A DNA stretch of 64,000 bases, from NCBI RefSeq assembly GCF_000526775.1, contig NZ_JAGS01000001.1:1860001-1924000 (forward strand). Reading direction: 5' to 3'. The notes beneath the pieces are model-generated. The model made no database searches and was not told the DNA's origin. It was given only the letters and a program-made list of their open reading frames with translations. Both the position numbers and the translations under genes were made by a program. This DNA is from Ruminococcus albus AD2013 (GTDB lineage: Bacteria; Bacillota; Clostridia; Oscillospirales; Ruminococcaceae). Within the stretch, counting starts at the first letter, position 1; each line of letters opens with the position of its first letter. Below, one piece after another: positions 33,264 through 41,189 of this stretch.

Positions 33264-34454
33264 TTAAAGGTCACGAAGCTTGTCAAGTATCCTGTGGGCA
33301 GCTTCTTCCTTTGACATCAGCGGCAGTTCATCAGCGCCGTCCTTTGTTATCATTGTGATGACATTCGTATCAACGCCGAATCCCGCCCCCGCAGTCCTGA
33401 GAGAATTTGCACATATCATATCGCAATTTTTGCTGTGAAGTTTTTTGGACGAATTCTCAATAACATTCTCAGTCTCCATTGAAAATCCGCAGATCTTCTG
33501 ACCCTCACGCTTGTGCTCACCAAGATATTTGAGGATATCCTTAGTGCGCTTCAGCTCGATGCTCATATCATTATCGGACTTTTTGAGCTTATTATCCGCA
33601 GTTGTCTTTGGAGTATAATCCGCCACAGCCGCCGCCTTTATAATAAAGTCCTGTTTATCGGACAGTTGAGTGACCGCATTGAACATATCCTCCGCGCTCT
33701 CAACAGGCACATAATTCACAAAAGGCGGTAACTGCGCCTCCGTATGACCCGCAACGAGAGTTACCTCAGCACCGCGAAGCATCGCCGCTTTCGCCACTGC
33801 GATGCCCATTTTTCCGCTTGAATGGTTCGTGATAAAGCGCACAGGGTCGATGGATTCACGGGTCGCACCCGCCGTCACAAGCACCCGCTTGCCCGCAAGG
33901 TCTTTCTCGCAGGCTATCTCACGCAGGATATACTCGTAAAGCACCTCGGGCTCGGGCATTCTGCCGTCACCACTGTCACCGTTTGCCAGCATACCTCTGT
34001 CGGGCTCGACTATCTTATACCCGAATTTCCGCAGTTTTTCGATATTATCCTGAACTATCGGGTTGTGGAACATATTGTGGTTCATAGCAGGTGAGACAAT
34101 TTTTGTACAGGTGCAGGCCATCACCGTTGTTGTCAGCATATCGTCCGCAATGCCCGAAGCCACCTTGCCTATGACATTAGCCGAAGCAGGGGCTATCAGC
34201 ACAACATCAGCCTTTTTCGCCAGCGCAACGTGCTCTACCGAATACTGGAAGTTCCTGTCAAAAGTTTCCACCAGACACTTGTGCCCCAGCAGACTTTCAA
34301 AAGTTATGGGATTTATAAAATTGCACGCATTCGGGGTCATGAGTATCTCCACATCAGCCCCCTGTTTTTTCAGCATACGCGCAAGGTTTGGTATTTTGTA
34401 GGCGGCAATCGAGCCTGTAACGCCGATGACCACGCATTTTCCGTCAAGTAACAT
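33264..34454 (-). CDS. coaBC: Bifunctional phosphopantothenoylcysteine decarboxylase / phosphopantothenate-cysteine ligase
   Basis: The 396-residue protein starts at ATG 34454 behind AAAGGAGA. The N-terminal CoaC flavoprotein half has GVTGSIAAYK (about 9), HVALAKKADVVLIAPASANVIGK (about 75, active His) and SPAMNHNMF (about 117). The C-terminal CoaB half has VTAGATRESIDPVRFITNHSSGKMG (about 193) and KKSDNDMSIELKRTKDIL. It converts phosphopantothenate to phosphopantetheine for coenzyme A. The downstream GH36 gene begins 10 bp later. Confidence 0.95.
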   Translation of the reverse strand: MLLDGKCVVIGVTGSIAAYKIPNLARMLKKQGADVEILMTPNACNFINPITFESLLGHKCLVETFDRNFQYSVEHVALAKKADVVLIAPASANVIGKVASGIADDMLTTTVMACTCTKIVSPAMNHNMFHNPIVQDNIEKLRKFGYKIVEPDRGMLANGDSGDGRMPEPEVLYEYILREIACEKDLAGKRVLVTAGATRESIDPVRFITNHSSGKMGIAVAKAAMLRGAEVTLVAGHTEAQLPPFVNYVPVESAEDMFNAVTQLSDKQDFIIKAAAVADYTPKTTADNKLKKSDNDMSIELKRTKDILKYLGEHKREGQKICGFSMETENVIENSSKKLHSKNCDMICANSLRTAGAGFGVDTNVITMITKDGADELPLMSKEEAAHRILDKLRDL

Positions 34455-34549
34455 GAAAAATCTCCTTTCACTCCGCTTCACGCCATATATTGTTTATTAT
34501 TATAACACATTTTTATTTTTTTAGCAATAGAGAACAAACAGACATTTTG

Positions 34550-34854
34550 TCAGTCGGTCAATATCTCGTCTTCATCTATCTCTTTCAGCTTTTGAGTATA
34601 ATAGTTTGATACCCCTGTTCTTATATTTAGCTTAACATATAATGGCAGCAGATCTCCGGAATACATATATTTTTACGTCCATATTCAAGAAAAGAATTAA
34701 GATCAACTATCTCATCAAAAACAGGTATCACATATTTCAGTATGTAATCTACCGACTGTTTAACGGCAGTTTTCATGGTTTCGGGATCTTCTTTATCATA
34801 TACAAATTCAAATGATCCTTCGATGCATTTTTCTTTTCGGCTTCTTCGCTTCAT
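34550..34854 (-). pseudogene. Frameshifted gene remnant (immunity-like, uncertain)
   Basis: The ATG at 34854 opens 75 codons ending TAA at 34627, but a second frame continues coherently to TGA at 34550 (YSGDLLPLYVKLN ... KLKEIDEDEILTD). A one-base deletion near the AAAAA run around 34670 would explain this. No SD precedes the ATG, and the frame is continuous with the upstream ORF except for its TAA stop, so this may be the tail of a larger ancestral gene. Strongly AT-rich compared with coaBC. Function not recognised. Confidence 0.45.
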
Positions 34855-34860
34855 AACAGA

Positions 34861-35325
34861 TTAGTTAAAAGGTAATACTCCTAAACGCTTCTGAAACTCA
34901 TTTTTCATTCCTTTACCGCAGTAATAATCAAATGAATCATCCAACGTAATGCTTCCGTTTCGCTTAATTATTACTGCCTTTTCGAAACCTGACATATAGA
35001 CCAGGTCGGATTCAAAGTCATTTATTATTCTTTCAATAAAGTAAAGGATACTTTCGTTTGAATTAATACCTTCGCAACTTTCGAATGAAATAAAGTAGTT
35101 TACATCAACATCATAATCGTTTTTCAATAGCTCAATATCAATCTTTTCCATAAAATACATAGTAGCAATTATCTTATCGTTGATGAATGTGTAAATATCA
35201 CCTATTCTTTTATCAACTATGTGATTTACAGAATTGTTCGATGAGCAATACAGATCGTTAGTCAAATAATCTATTAGATTATCCACACTATCAATTCTTA
35301 TTTCAACATTTTTTTCTAAAGACAT
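34861..35325 (-). CDS. AT-rich hypothetical protein, 154 aa
   Basis: The product is acidic, cytoplasmic and without known motif (MSLEKNVEIRIDSVDNLIDY at the start, then many Asp, Asn and Ile residues). AGGTGATATACT precedes ATG 35325. Its size and composition resemble immunity proteins of contact-dependent or polymorphic toxin systems, but no cognate toxin gene is visible. It overlaps no neighbour and is followed in the same frame by the 34550-34854 remnant after a single stop. Confidence 0.6.
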   Translation of the reverse strand: MSLEKNVEIRIDSVDNLIDYLTNDLYCSSNNSVNHIVDKRIGDIYTFINDKIIATMYFMEKIDIELLKNDYDVDVNYFISFESCEGINSNESILYFIERIINDFESDLVYMSGFEKAVIIKRNGSITLDDSFDYYCGKGMKNEFQKRLGVLPFN

Positions 35326-35331
35326 AGTATA

Positions 35332-35439
35332 TCACCTTATAATTCTCATTAATTTTCCATTTTTGATAATCAGCAGTTCGTCTTTTGTCAGCTTATCAGT
35401 ATTAAATATATGGTTAACATTAAGTAATATACCCATCAT
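35332..35439 (-). CDS. Short AT-rich ORF, 35 aa
   Basis: ATG 35439 to TGA 35332, product starting MMGILLNVNHIFNTDKLTKD and ending NGKLMRIIR. GGGG lies upstream. A perfect-spacing promoter (35490-35518) drives it, and its end overlaps the SD of the 154-aa gene. It could be a leader ORF or a toxin-end remnant. Confidence 0.4.
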   Translation of the reverse strand: MMGILLNVNHIFNTDKLTKDELLIIKNGKLMRIIR

Positions 35440-35489
35440 AATTACCCCTGTATGAAGTGACATTCCTAATTTATATAAACTTTTATTTA

Positions 35490-35518
35490 AGTATAACATC
35501 TAACGCATTATATGTCAA
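35490..35518 (-). promoter_or_regulatory. Promoter of the AT-rich island
   Basis: On the minus strand TTGACA (35518-35513), 17 bp, TATACT (35495-35490). Confidence 0.75.
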
Positions 35519-35530
35519 TGATCTTTGCAT

Positions 35531-35556
35531 AAAAAAGCCGCACCCGTAAGTGCGGC
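35531..35556 (-). terminator. Terminator of the GGDEF gene
   Basis: On the minus strand GCCGCAC and GTGCGGC pair, followed by TTTTTT. It lies 155 bp past the stop. Confidence 0.8.
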
Positions 35557-35671
35557 AAAAGCTTATTTCCTGTTGTATCTATTGCATTTTCAGGTTCGTC
35601 AGAATGTGTTTATTATTCCCGAAAACTGCATCGTTCACCGTCATTGGATCTGTGTTACATCATATCATCGT

Positions 35672-35697
35672 ACAAATGTTCCACATGGAACATTTGT
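35672..35697. repeat. Perfect 26-bp palindrome-type inverted repeat
   Basis: ACAAATGTTCCA and TGGAACATTTGT are perfect inverted arms around CA. It lies in the 3' untranslated stretch between the GGDEF stop and its terminator. The centre resembles a degenerate parS site. Confidence 0.6.
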
Positions 35698-35710
35698 GCT
35701 AATCCGAATA

Positions 35711-37126
35711 TCACTTTGCAACAGAAGATCGTTTCTTTTCGGGGTGCATCTCGTAATAGTGCTTTTTGTCGAGATACATATTTTCGTCAGCCACGCGTAA
35801 TGCCGTTCTTACTTCAGCCAGAGCAGGCTCATAAGCGTAGCCTACCGCAAAGACCAGATCGCTGTATTTTTTCGCCGTTTCCCTGAGTTCCTCCGTTTTC
35901 CGGTATAGCTCTTCTTCCGTAACGTCTGTCAGCACAACAACGAATTCATCGCCGCCCGCCCTGAAAATATCATGGGGACTGAATACCTCCTGCAAAGCCG
36001 CCGACGCTTTTTTCAGCAGTTCATCGCCTGCCGTGTGACCCTTGGTGTCATTTATAACTTTCAGACCGTTCAGGTCAGCAAATACAACGCCCACCGATTC
36101 ACCTTTCTTGCCCTTGATAAGCGCATCCACATAGTTGTTCATCTCGTTGCGGTTCATCACGCCTGTCAGCATATCCTTTGAACTGAGAACATGAAGCTTA
36201 TCCATCATCTTATAGCTGTATATTTCTGAAGCCAGTATGAATGTAGTAAGTTCCAGCGTCTCCTTGATGGTGTCAGCAGCTTCAGCACTGAAATTCAACG
36301 CCCAGATATAGCCCAGAAGCTCATTCTTGAATTCAAGCGGGAAGAGCACAATGGTCTTGCCGCCCGCCTTGGTTATAGAATCATGCCATACGGGGTTTCT
36401 TTCTCTCACGACCTCCATATCGCTTTCTCTCTTGACGATAAGGCAGTTGCTTCCCGCAATGGTATCCTTCCAGGATTCAGCAATACTGTAAAAGTTTTCA
36501 TCGAGATATTTTTCCATGGGCAGCAGCTTGCTGTCCTTTGAAAAAGCCTCGCAAAGCACCGAGCAGGAACGCTTTGCTTTATCCATAAGAAGCAAACAGC
36601 AGTGTTCCGAATCGCAAAGTTCGCGGATATCCTCGCATATATCATTCATTATCGTACTGAAATCATCGTCGCTTCTCAGCCTGATACAGGTCTCCAGTAC
36701 CGCAGATGCGATATCCGCCGATATGGCAGAAAGCCTCTTTGCATCGGGCTTGAAGTTTATTTCCATTATATACATACAGTAATGCAGGTTTCCCTCATCG
36801 CCTGCCAATGGCAGGAATGACATATTGAACCATACATCAAATCTTGCAGGGTGAGCGTAAGAATGAAGCAGCTTTTTTTCCACCGCCGCGCGATAGCATG
36901 AATCCTCAAAGTTCAGGTCGCGGTTAAGATATTCCGTATACTCACTGTTGGGTACAAATTTTTTTGTCAGCATCACAACGTTTTCCATCGGACGTTCGAT
37001 AGTATCAAGATAAGCCCGATTACCTGTAACTATCCTGAACTTTCCGCAGCTGCCGTCCTCAAAAGTTTCAACCGATACTACACAGGCAGCTGTGGATATA
37101 CTGTCAACAACATTCTGGAAATCCAT
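35711..37126 (-). CDS. Soluble PAS/GAF-type diguanylate cyclase
   Basis: The 471-residue protein starts at ATG 37126 with GGAGGGG upstream; the longer frame would contain that SD. No membrane segment is present. Residues about 1-130 look PAS-like (NRAYLDTI, WFNMSFLPL), 140-310 GAF-like with several cysteines (CDSEHCCLLLMDKAKRSCSVLCEAF), and 310-460 form a GGDEF domain (SSKDMLTGVMNRNEMNN, FADLNGLKVINDTKGH). The active loop FRAGGDEFVVV is intact. It should make cyclic di-GMP in response to an intracellular cue. The cysteines hint at redox or metal sensing, which is inference. Confidence 0.88.
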   Translation of the reverse strand: MDFQNVVDSISTAACVVSVETFEDGSCGKFRIVTGNRAYLDTIERPMENVVMLTKKFVPNSEYTEYLNRDLNFEDSCYRAAVEKKLLHSYAHPARFDVWFNMSFLPLAGDEGNLHYCMYIMEINFKPDAKRLSAISADIASAVLETCIRLRSDDDFSTIMNDICEDIRELCDSEHCCLLLMDKAKRSCSVLCEAFSKDSKLLPMEKYLDENFYSIAESWKDTIAGSNCLIVKRESDMEVVRERNPVWHDSITKAGGKTIVLFPLEFKNELLGYIWALNFSAEAADTIKETLELTTFILASEIYSYKMMDKLHVLSSKDMLTGVMNRNEMNNYVDALIKGKKGESVGVVFADLNGLKVINDTKGHTAGDELLKKASAALQEVFSPHDIFRAGGDEFVVVLTDVTEEELYRKTEELRETAKKYSDLVFAVGYAYEPALAEVRTALRVADENMYLDKKHYYEMHPEKKRSSVAK

Positions 37127-37144
37127 ATGCCCCTCCATTTCCAT

Positions 37145-37167
37145 CGGACATTACTATCATGTCCGAC
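37145..37167. other. Leader hairpin before the soluble GGDEF gene
   Basis: TCGGACAT and ATGTCCGA pair around 7 nt immediately upstream of the SD region, a placement suited to translation control. Confidence 0.5.
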
Positions 37168-37214
37168 AAATAATTTACGGCAGATCAGCGATCCTACCGT
37201 CGAGTGTTACATAT

Positions 37215-37243
37215 ATTATATCACGATGTCACAAAAATTTCAA
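37215..37243 (-). promoter_or_regulatory. Promoter of the soluble GGDEF gene
   Basis: On the minus strand TTGAAA (37243-37238), 17 bp, TATAAT (37220-37215). Confidence 0.75.
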
Positions 37244-37273
37244 GTATTATCCGATAATTTAGCTATAATTTTT

Positions 37274-38233
37274 TCACACTTTGTCTTTAGTATTCGACAC
37301 ATCGTCCATTTTGTGAGGCTTTTTTATGTTCACAGTTGCTATACCCGCACCTATCAGAAGAAGTGCCGCCGCATATCTTATCCCAAGCTTATCACCAAGC
37401 AGAACCGCCGAAAGCATAACTCCCATGACAGGGTTCATAAATCCGTAAACTGATATCTTTGAAACATCGTTGTTTTTGAGAAGTATCCCCCAGAGAGTGT
37501 ACGCCACACTTGATACCAGCGCCAGATAGACAAGGAGTGCCACAGCCTTGAAAGAAACAGGCGAAGACCCGTCACTGCCGCCCGATACCATCATTCCGCA
37601 CTGACCGACTGCCGTCATCACCGCACCGCCGAATATGAACTGCCAGCCGCTGAAAAGGACAGTATCGTGTTCCGAGGAATATTTCTTTATCATCGAAGAA
37701 GATACACCATAGCACAGCGCCGAAAGCGCCACAAGCCCGTCCCCGGCCGGGCGGAAAAAAAATCCCGCAGGCAGGATCTCCACAAGTATAACTCCCGCAA
37801 GTCCCAGCAGACAGCCTGTCAGTTTTCTGATGGTAAGTTTTTCCATCCGCATTACCACACAAGCGATCATCATGGCAAAAAAGTTTGTCAGGGAATCCAC
37901 TACCGCCGAATTCACACCTGTCGTATGGGCTACTCCTATATAAAAGAAAACGTACTGTCCTATGGTCTGGAAAAGACTCAGGAACATTACCTTGCCCCAT
38001 TCATCTCTCCGAGGTATAAGCAGTTTTTTACGTGCAGCACCCGCAAAAGCTATAACAAGTATCCCTGCAAGGAAAAATCTTATACCAGCAAATCGTATTA
38101 CCTTCCATGTTTCGTCCCCGCCGATATCCCACAGCTTATATCCTATCTTTATCGAAGGAACAGCGCTCGCCCACAAAAAACAGCACAGCAATGCGCCCGC
38201 GAATACTGCGAGTTCCTTTTTTAAACCTTTCAT
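37274..38233 (-). CDS. EamA/DMT-family transporter
   Basis: The 319-residue protein has ten predicted helices in two EamA repeats (first LCCFLWASAVPSIKIGYKLW, second ALCYGVSSSMIKKY). Typical end-of-repeat motifs are seen: VGVAHTTGVNSAVVDSLTNFFAMM and NPVMGVMLSAVLLGDKLG. Such permeases export metabolites or amino acids; the substrate is not predictable. GGTGATGAG precedes ATG 38233. Monocistronic. Confidence 0.9.
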   Translation of the reverse strand: MKGLKKELAVFAGALLCCFLWASAVPSIKIGYKLWDIGGDETWKVIRFAGIRFFLAGILVIAFAGAARKKLLIPRRDEWGKVMFLSLFQTIGQYVFFYIGVAHTTGVNSAVVDSLTNFFAMMIACVVMRMEKLTIRKLTGCLLGLAGVILVEILPAGFFFRPAGDGLVALSALCYGVSSSMIKKYSSEHDTVLFSGWQFIFGGAVMTAVGQCGMMVSGGSDGSSPVSFKAVALLVYLALVSSVAYTLWGILLKNNDVSKISVYGFMNPVMGVMLSAVLLGDKLGIRYAAALLLIGAGIATVNIKKPHKMDDVSNTKDKV

Positions 38234-38331
38234 CTCATCACCCGAAATGATTATACACCATATTTATGTATAAATCAAGGTCTTCAAAAATGCCTTCTGA
38301 CGCTTTTTTTCATTATTCTTTCTTTATCCCC

Positions 38332-38360
38332 TTGCGTTTTGCGGGAAAATAGTGTATAAT
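38332..38360 (+). promoter_or_regulatory. murD promoter
   Basis: TTGCGT (38332-38337), 17 bp, TATAAT (38355-38360), 68 nt before the start codon. Confidence 0.7.
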
Positions 38361-38428
38361 ATAATAGATAATTTGTGTTTGCAGATAAGACTGTGACATA
38401 AAGACATTGAAATAAAGGAGAAATTACA

Positions 38429-39823
38429 ATGACTAAGGCACAAAAGTACTTCAATGCAATAAAGGATAAAAGAGTCGCTTTCATCGGCGTGGGAGTGAGC
38501 CATACCGACCTTATAAAGGTATTCCTTTCCAAAGGCATAAACTGTGTTATCTGCGACAAGCGTGAAGAAGACGAGTTCGACCCTATGCTGATAGAGGATT
38601 TCAGGTCTAAGGGCTGTGAATTCTCACTGGGCGAGAATTATCTCGATGAACTCTTCAACTGTGATATAGTTTTCCGTACCCCGGGTATGTACTACAATGA
38701 CCCCGTTCTCACAAAGGCAAGAAAGCAGGGTGTTGTCATCACCTCCGAGATGGAGACTTTCTTCGACCTCTGCCCCTGCAAGACCTATGCACTGACAGGT
38801 TCTGACGGAAAGACCACCACAACCACTCTCGTAAGCGAGTTTCTCAAATCCGAGGGCAAGAGGGTACATCTGGGCGGAAATATCGGCAAGGCGCTCCTGC
38901 CTCTGGTGGAGACTATCTCCGAGACAGATGTGGCTGTCTGCGAGCTTTCAAGCTTCCAGCTGATTTCCATGCGCGAGAGCCCCGATGTTGCGGGCATTAC
39001 AAATATCCGCCCCAACCATCTGAACGTTCACGGCACTATGGAGGAATATACCCTTGCAAAGTGCAATATTCTCGACCACCAGAACGCATATTCAAGAGCT
39101 GTCCTCAGCTTTGACGATGAAGTGACCCATGGTCTTGAAGACCGTGTACGCGGCGACCTTGCTTGGTTCAGCATCAAGGAAAAGCCCGATAACGGCGCAT
39201 TTCTCCGTGAAGACGGTATGCTGTGCTACAACGAGCGCGGAAAAGTTACCGAATATGTACATATGAAAGATATAAAGATACCCGGTATGCACAACGTTGA
39301 GGATTATCTCACTGCCATAGCTATGACATACGGTGAGGTCAAGCCCGAAAATGTTGCTAAGATAGCCAGGGAATTCGGCGGCGTTGAGCATCGTATAGAA
39401 TTTGTAAGAGAACTGGACGGCGTTAAGTATTACAACAACTCCATAGCTTCCAGCCCCACGAGAGTTCTGGCTTGTCTTGCCGCTTTTGACCAGAAGCAGA
39501 TAATGATACAGGGCGGTTCCGATAAGGGCGTAAGCTTTGAGCCTATGGCTGCACCTATCTGTGATAAGGTAAAGGTGCTGATACTCATGGGTCAGACCAA
39601 GGACAAGATACGCGCCGCTGTGGAAGCTGCACCCAATTTCAAGGGCAGCGGACTGAAGATAATCACCGTCAAGGATATGGCAGAAGCTGTACGCACCGCC
39701 CGCGAATATGCAGAGGAGGGCGATATCGTATCGCTGACACCTGCCTGCGCAAGCTTTGATATGTACCGTATGTTCGAGGACAGAGGCAGACATTTCAAAC
39801 AGCTGGTAAACGAACTCAGCTGA
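38429..39823 (+). CDS. murD: UDP-N-acetylmuramoyl-L-alanine--D-glutamate ligase
   Basis: The 464-residue Mur ligase adds D-Glu to UDP-MurNAc-L-Ala. The ATP loop is GSDGKTTTTT (about 115-124). Middle-domain motifs include LSSFQLISM and NHLNVHGTMEEY, and the C-terminal domain reads GVEHRIEFVRELDGVKYYNNSIASSPTR. Length fits MurD. AAAGGAG precedes ATG 38429. In this genome murD is not in a dcw cluster; it is followed by a GNAT gene and small membrane gene on the same strand. Confidence 0.95.
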   Translation: MTKAQKYFNAIKDKRVAFIGVGVSHTDLIKVFLSKGINCVICDKREEDEFDPMLIEDFRSKGCEFSLGENYLDELFNCDIVFRTPGMYYNDPVLTKARKQGVVITSEMETFFDLCPCKTYALTGSDGKTTTTTLVSEFLKSEGKRVHLGGNIGKALLPLVETISETDVAVCELSSFQLISMRESPDVAGITNIRPNHLNVHGTMEEYTLAKCNILDHQNAYSRAVLSFDDEVTHGLEDRVRGDLAWFSIKEKPDNGAFLREDGMLCYNERGKVTEYVHMKDIKIPGMHNVEDYLTAIAMTYGEVKPENVAKIAREFGGVEHRIEFVRELDGVKYYNNSIASSPTRVLACLAAFDQKQIMIQGGSDKGVSFEPMAAPICDKVKVLILMGQTKDKIRAAVEAAPNFKGSGLKIITVKDMAEAVRTAREYAEEGDIVSLTPACASFDMYRMFEDRGRHFKQLVNELS

Positions 39824-39874
39824 GTATAGTATAGGAAAGTAAAATGATCCTATCCCCCGAACGGAGGACTTATA

Positions 39875-40660
39875 ATGATATATCAGACAAAAGATATCGA
39901 CCTTGCGCTGATAAACAGGCTCAGGGACAATAATTACAGCAGGCGAATAAAGTCGCATTTTCTCGCATACGGCACGAAATACGATTTTCTTCGGTTCTTC
40001 TTCATGGAATACAAAGGCGAAAGACTCGGTATGTTCTCCGAGTTCAACAGTGCGCTTATGATATCCACATTTGATGGAAAAGAACTGCCCGAGGAAATGC
40101 TGGAAGAGCTTTCGGGCTTCGTGCGTATGCTGAAACCTTTCTCGGTGGAACTTGAAAGGCAGTACGGCGAAAAACTTGCAGTACTCCTTGATGATGAGTA
40201 CCGCAGTGAAAAGCGTACCGAATTTACATATTCTCCCACAGGCAAGCTGCCCCCACTGGAGGTGGACGAACTTCCCAAGCTGGACGATGTGTACAAGATA
40301 CTTGCAAAGTGTTTTCCGAGACTTGAAGACAGCTACGAGATGTGGCTGACGGATACATCTCACAGAATAAGACGCGGTCTTTCACAGTCATTCCTTATGG
40401 GAGACTATACCACAGCGACTATACAATATATAATCGACAAGATAGCACTGGTTGGTCAGGTAGGCACTATCCCCGAGGAAAGAGGAAAGATGCACGCGAG
40501 AACTCTGCTGTACTGGATAGGCGAAAGGCTGTGGCAGCAGGGCATAGCTGTAAAGCTTTTTGCAAGACCCCACAGAGTCAGCTATTATGAAGAGATAGGC
40601 TTCAAAGCCATGGGCATAGATACAGTTCTCGAAAGACGGGACGAAAAGCCCAGCCATTAA
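39875..40660 (+). CDS. GNAT-fold acetyltransferase, 261 aa
   Basis: The N-terminal half (FLAYGTKYDFLRFFFMEYKGERLGMF) and the C-terminal half both resemble GNAT folds. The recognisable acetyl-CoA part is near the end: LVGQVGTIPEERGKMHARTLLYWIGERL and HRVSYYEEIGFKA. Substrate unknown. GGAGG lies upstream of ATG 39875, 51 bp after murD, so co-transcription with murD is likely. Confidence 0.8.
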   Translation: MIYQTKDIDLALINRLRDNNYSRRIKSHFLAYGTKYDFLRFFFMEYKGERLGMFSEFNSALMISTFDGKELPEEMLEELSGFVRMLKPFSVELERQYGEKLAVLLDDEYRSEKRTEFTYSPTGKLPPLEVDELPKLDDVYKILAKCFPRLEDSYEMWLTDTSHRIRRGLSQSFLMGDYTTATIQYIIDKIALVGQVGTIPEERGKMHARTLLYWIGERLWQQGIAVKLFARPHRVSYYEEIGFKAMGIDTVLERRDEKPSH

Positions 40661-40699
40661 ATAACAAAAACAGGAGATCAATTCAAAGGAGCGGATCTT

Positions 40700-41122
40700 A
40701 TGAGAAAAACACGTTCCGGATTTAACATCAATACAATTCTTGCACTGATATTTGCCGTGCTGACGGTAATAGTGCTTGTGACCGGCATACAGAGCAAAAA
40801 ATGCCCTAAAAACTGTACATTAGAAGTTGAAGTCCAGCCTGTGGACTATGATGTGAATGAATATATGGACGACGACGGCATCGAAAGACGGGACTTCACC
40901 GTTCGCTGCATATACGAGTACAAAGGGAAAAAATATCCTTGCGAAGCGAAGTTCAAAAACTCCTCGTCCTCAAGTCCTGCATTTGATATGTACAAGAAAA
41001 AAATAATGATAGATCCTAATGACCCGTCAAAATATTTCGTACCGGGCACAGGTGGAGTGAACTTCACTCTGCTGGCAATCTTCGCTGCTCTTACAGTAGC
41101 TTTCGGACGCAATAATTTTTAG
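40700..41122 (+). CDS. Small membrane protein, DUF3592-like
   Basis: The 140-residue protein has one TM helix at each end (TILALIFAVLTVIVLVTGIQ; FTLLAIFAALTVAFG) around an extracytoplasmic beta-rich part (DFTVRCIYEYKGKKYPCEAKF, IMIDPNDPSKYFVPG). This layout and the P-x-P-x-x-Y-type ending match DUF3592-like proteins, whose function is unknown. AAAGGAGCGG precedes ATG 40700, 39 bp after the GNAT gene. Confidence 0.72.
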   Translation: MRKTRSGFNINTILALIFAVLTVIVLVTGIQSKKCPKNCTLEVEVQPVDYDVNEYMDDDGIERRDFTVRCIYEYKGKKYPCEAKFKNSSSSSPAFDMYKKKIMIDPNDPSKYFVPGTGGVNFTLLAIFAALTVAFGRNNF

Positions 41123-41189
41123 ATGGTACGGTGCGATATACAAAGTTGAGAAACCTATGCCGGAGAAAGATCTACATGAGGTGAAATAA

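Noticed and set aside
35676..35691. True parS site
   Set aside because: The central CG needed by ParB is replaced by CA, and no parA/parB gene is near.
39092..40363. 423-aa minus-strand frame opposite murD and the GNAT gene
   Set aside because: It lies antisense to two clear genes, has no SD and no recognisable motif; it is a codon-bias shadow. The same holds for long antisense frames over ileS and valS.
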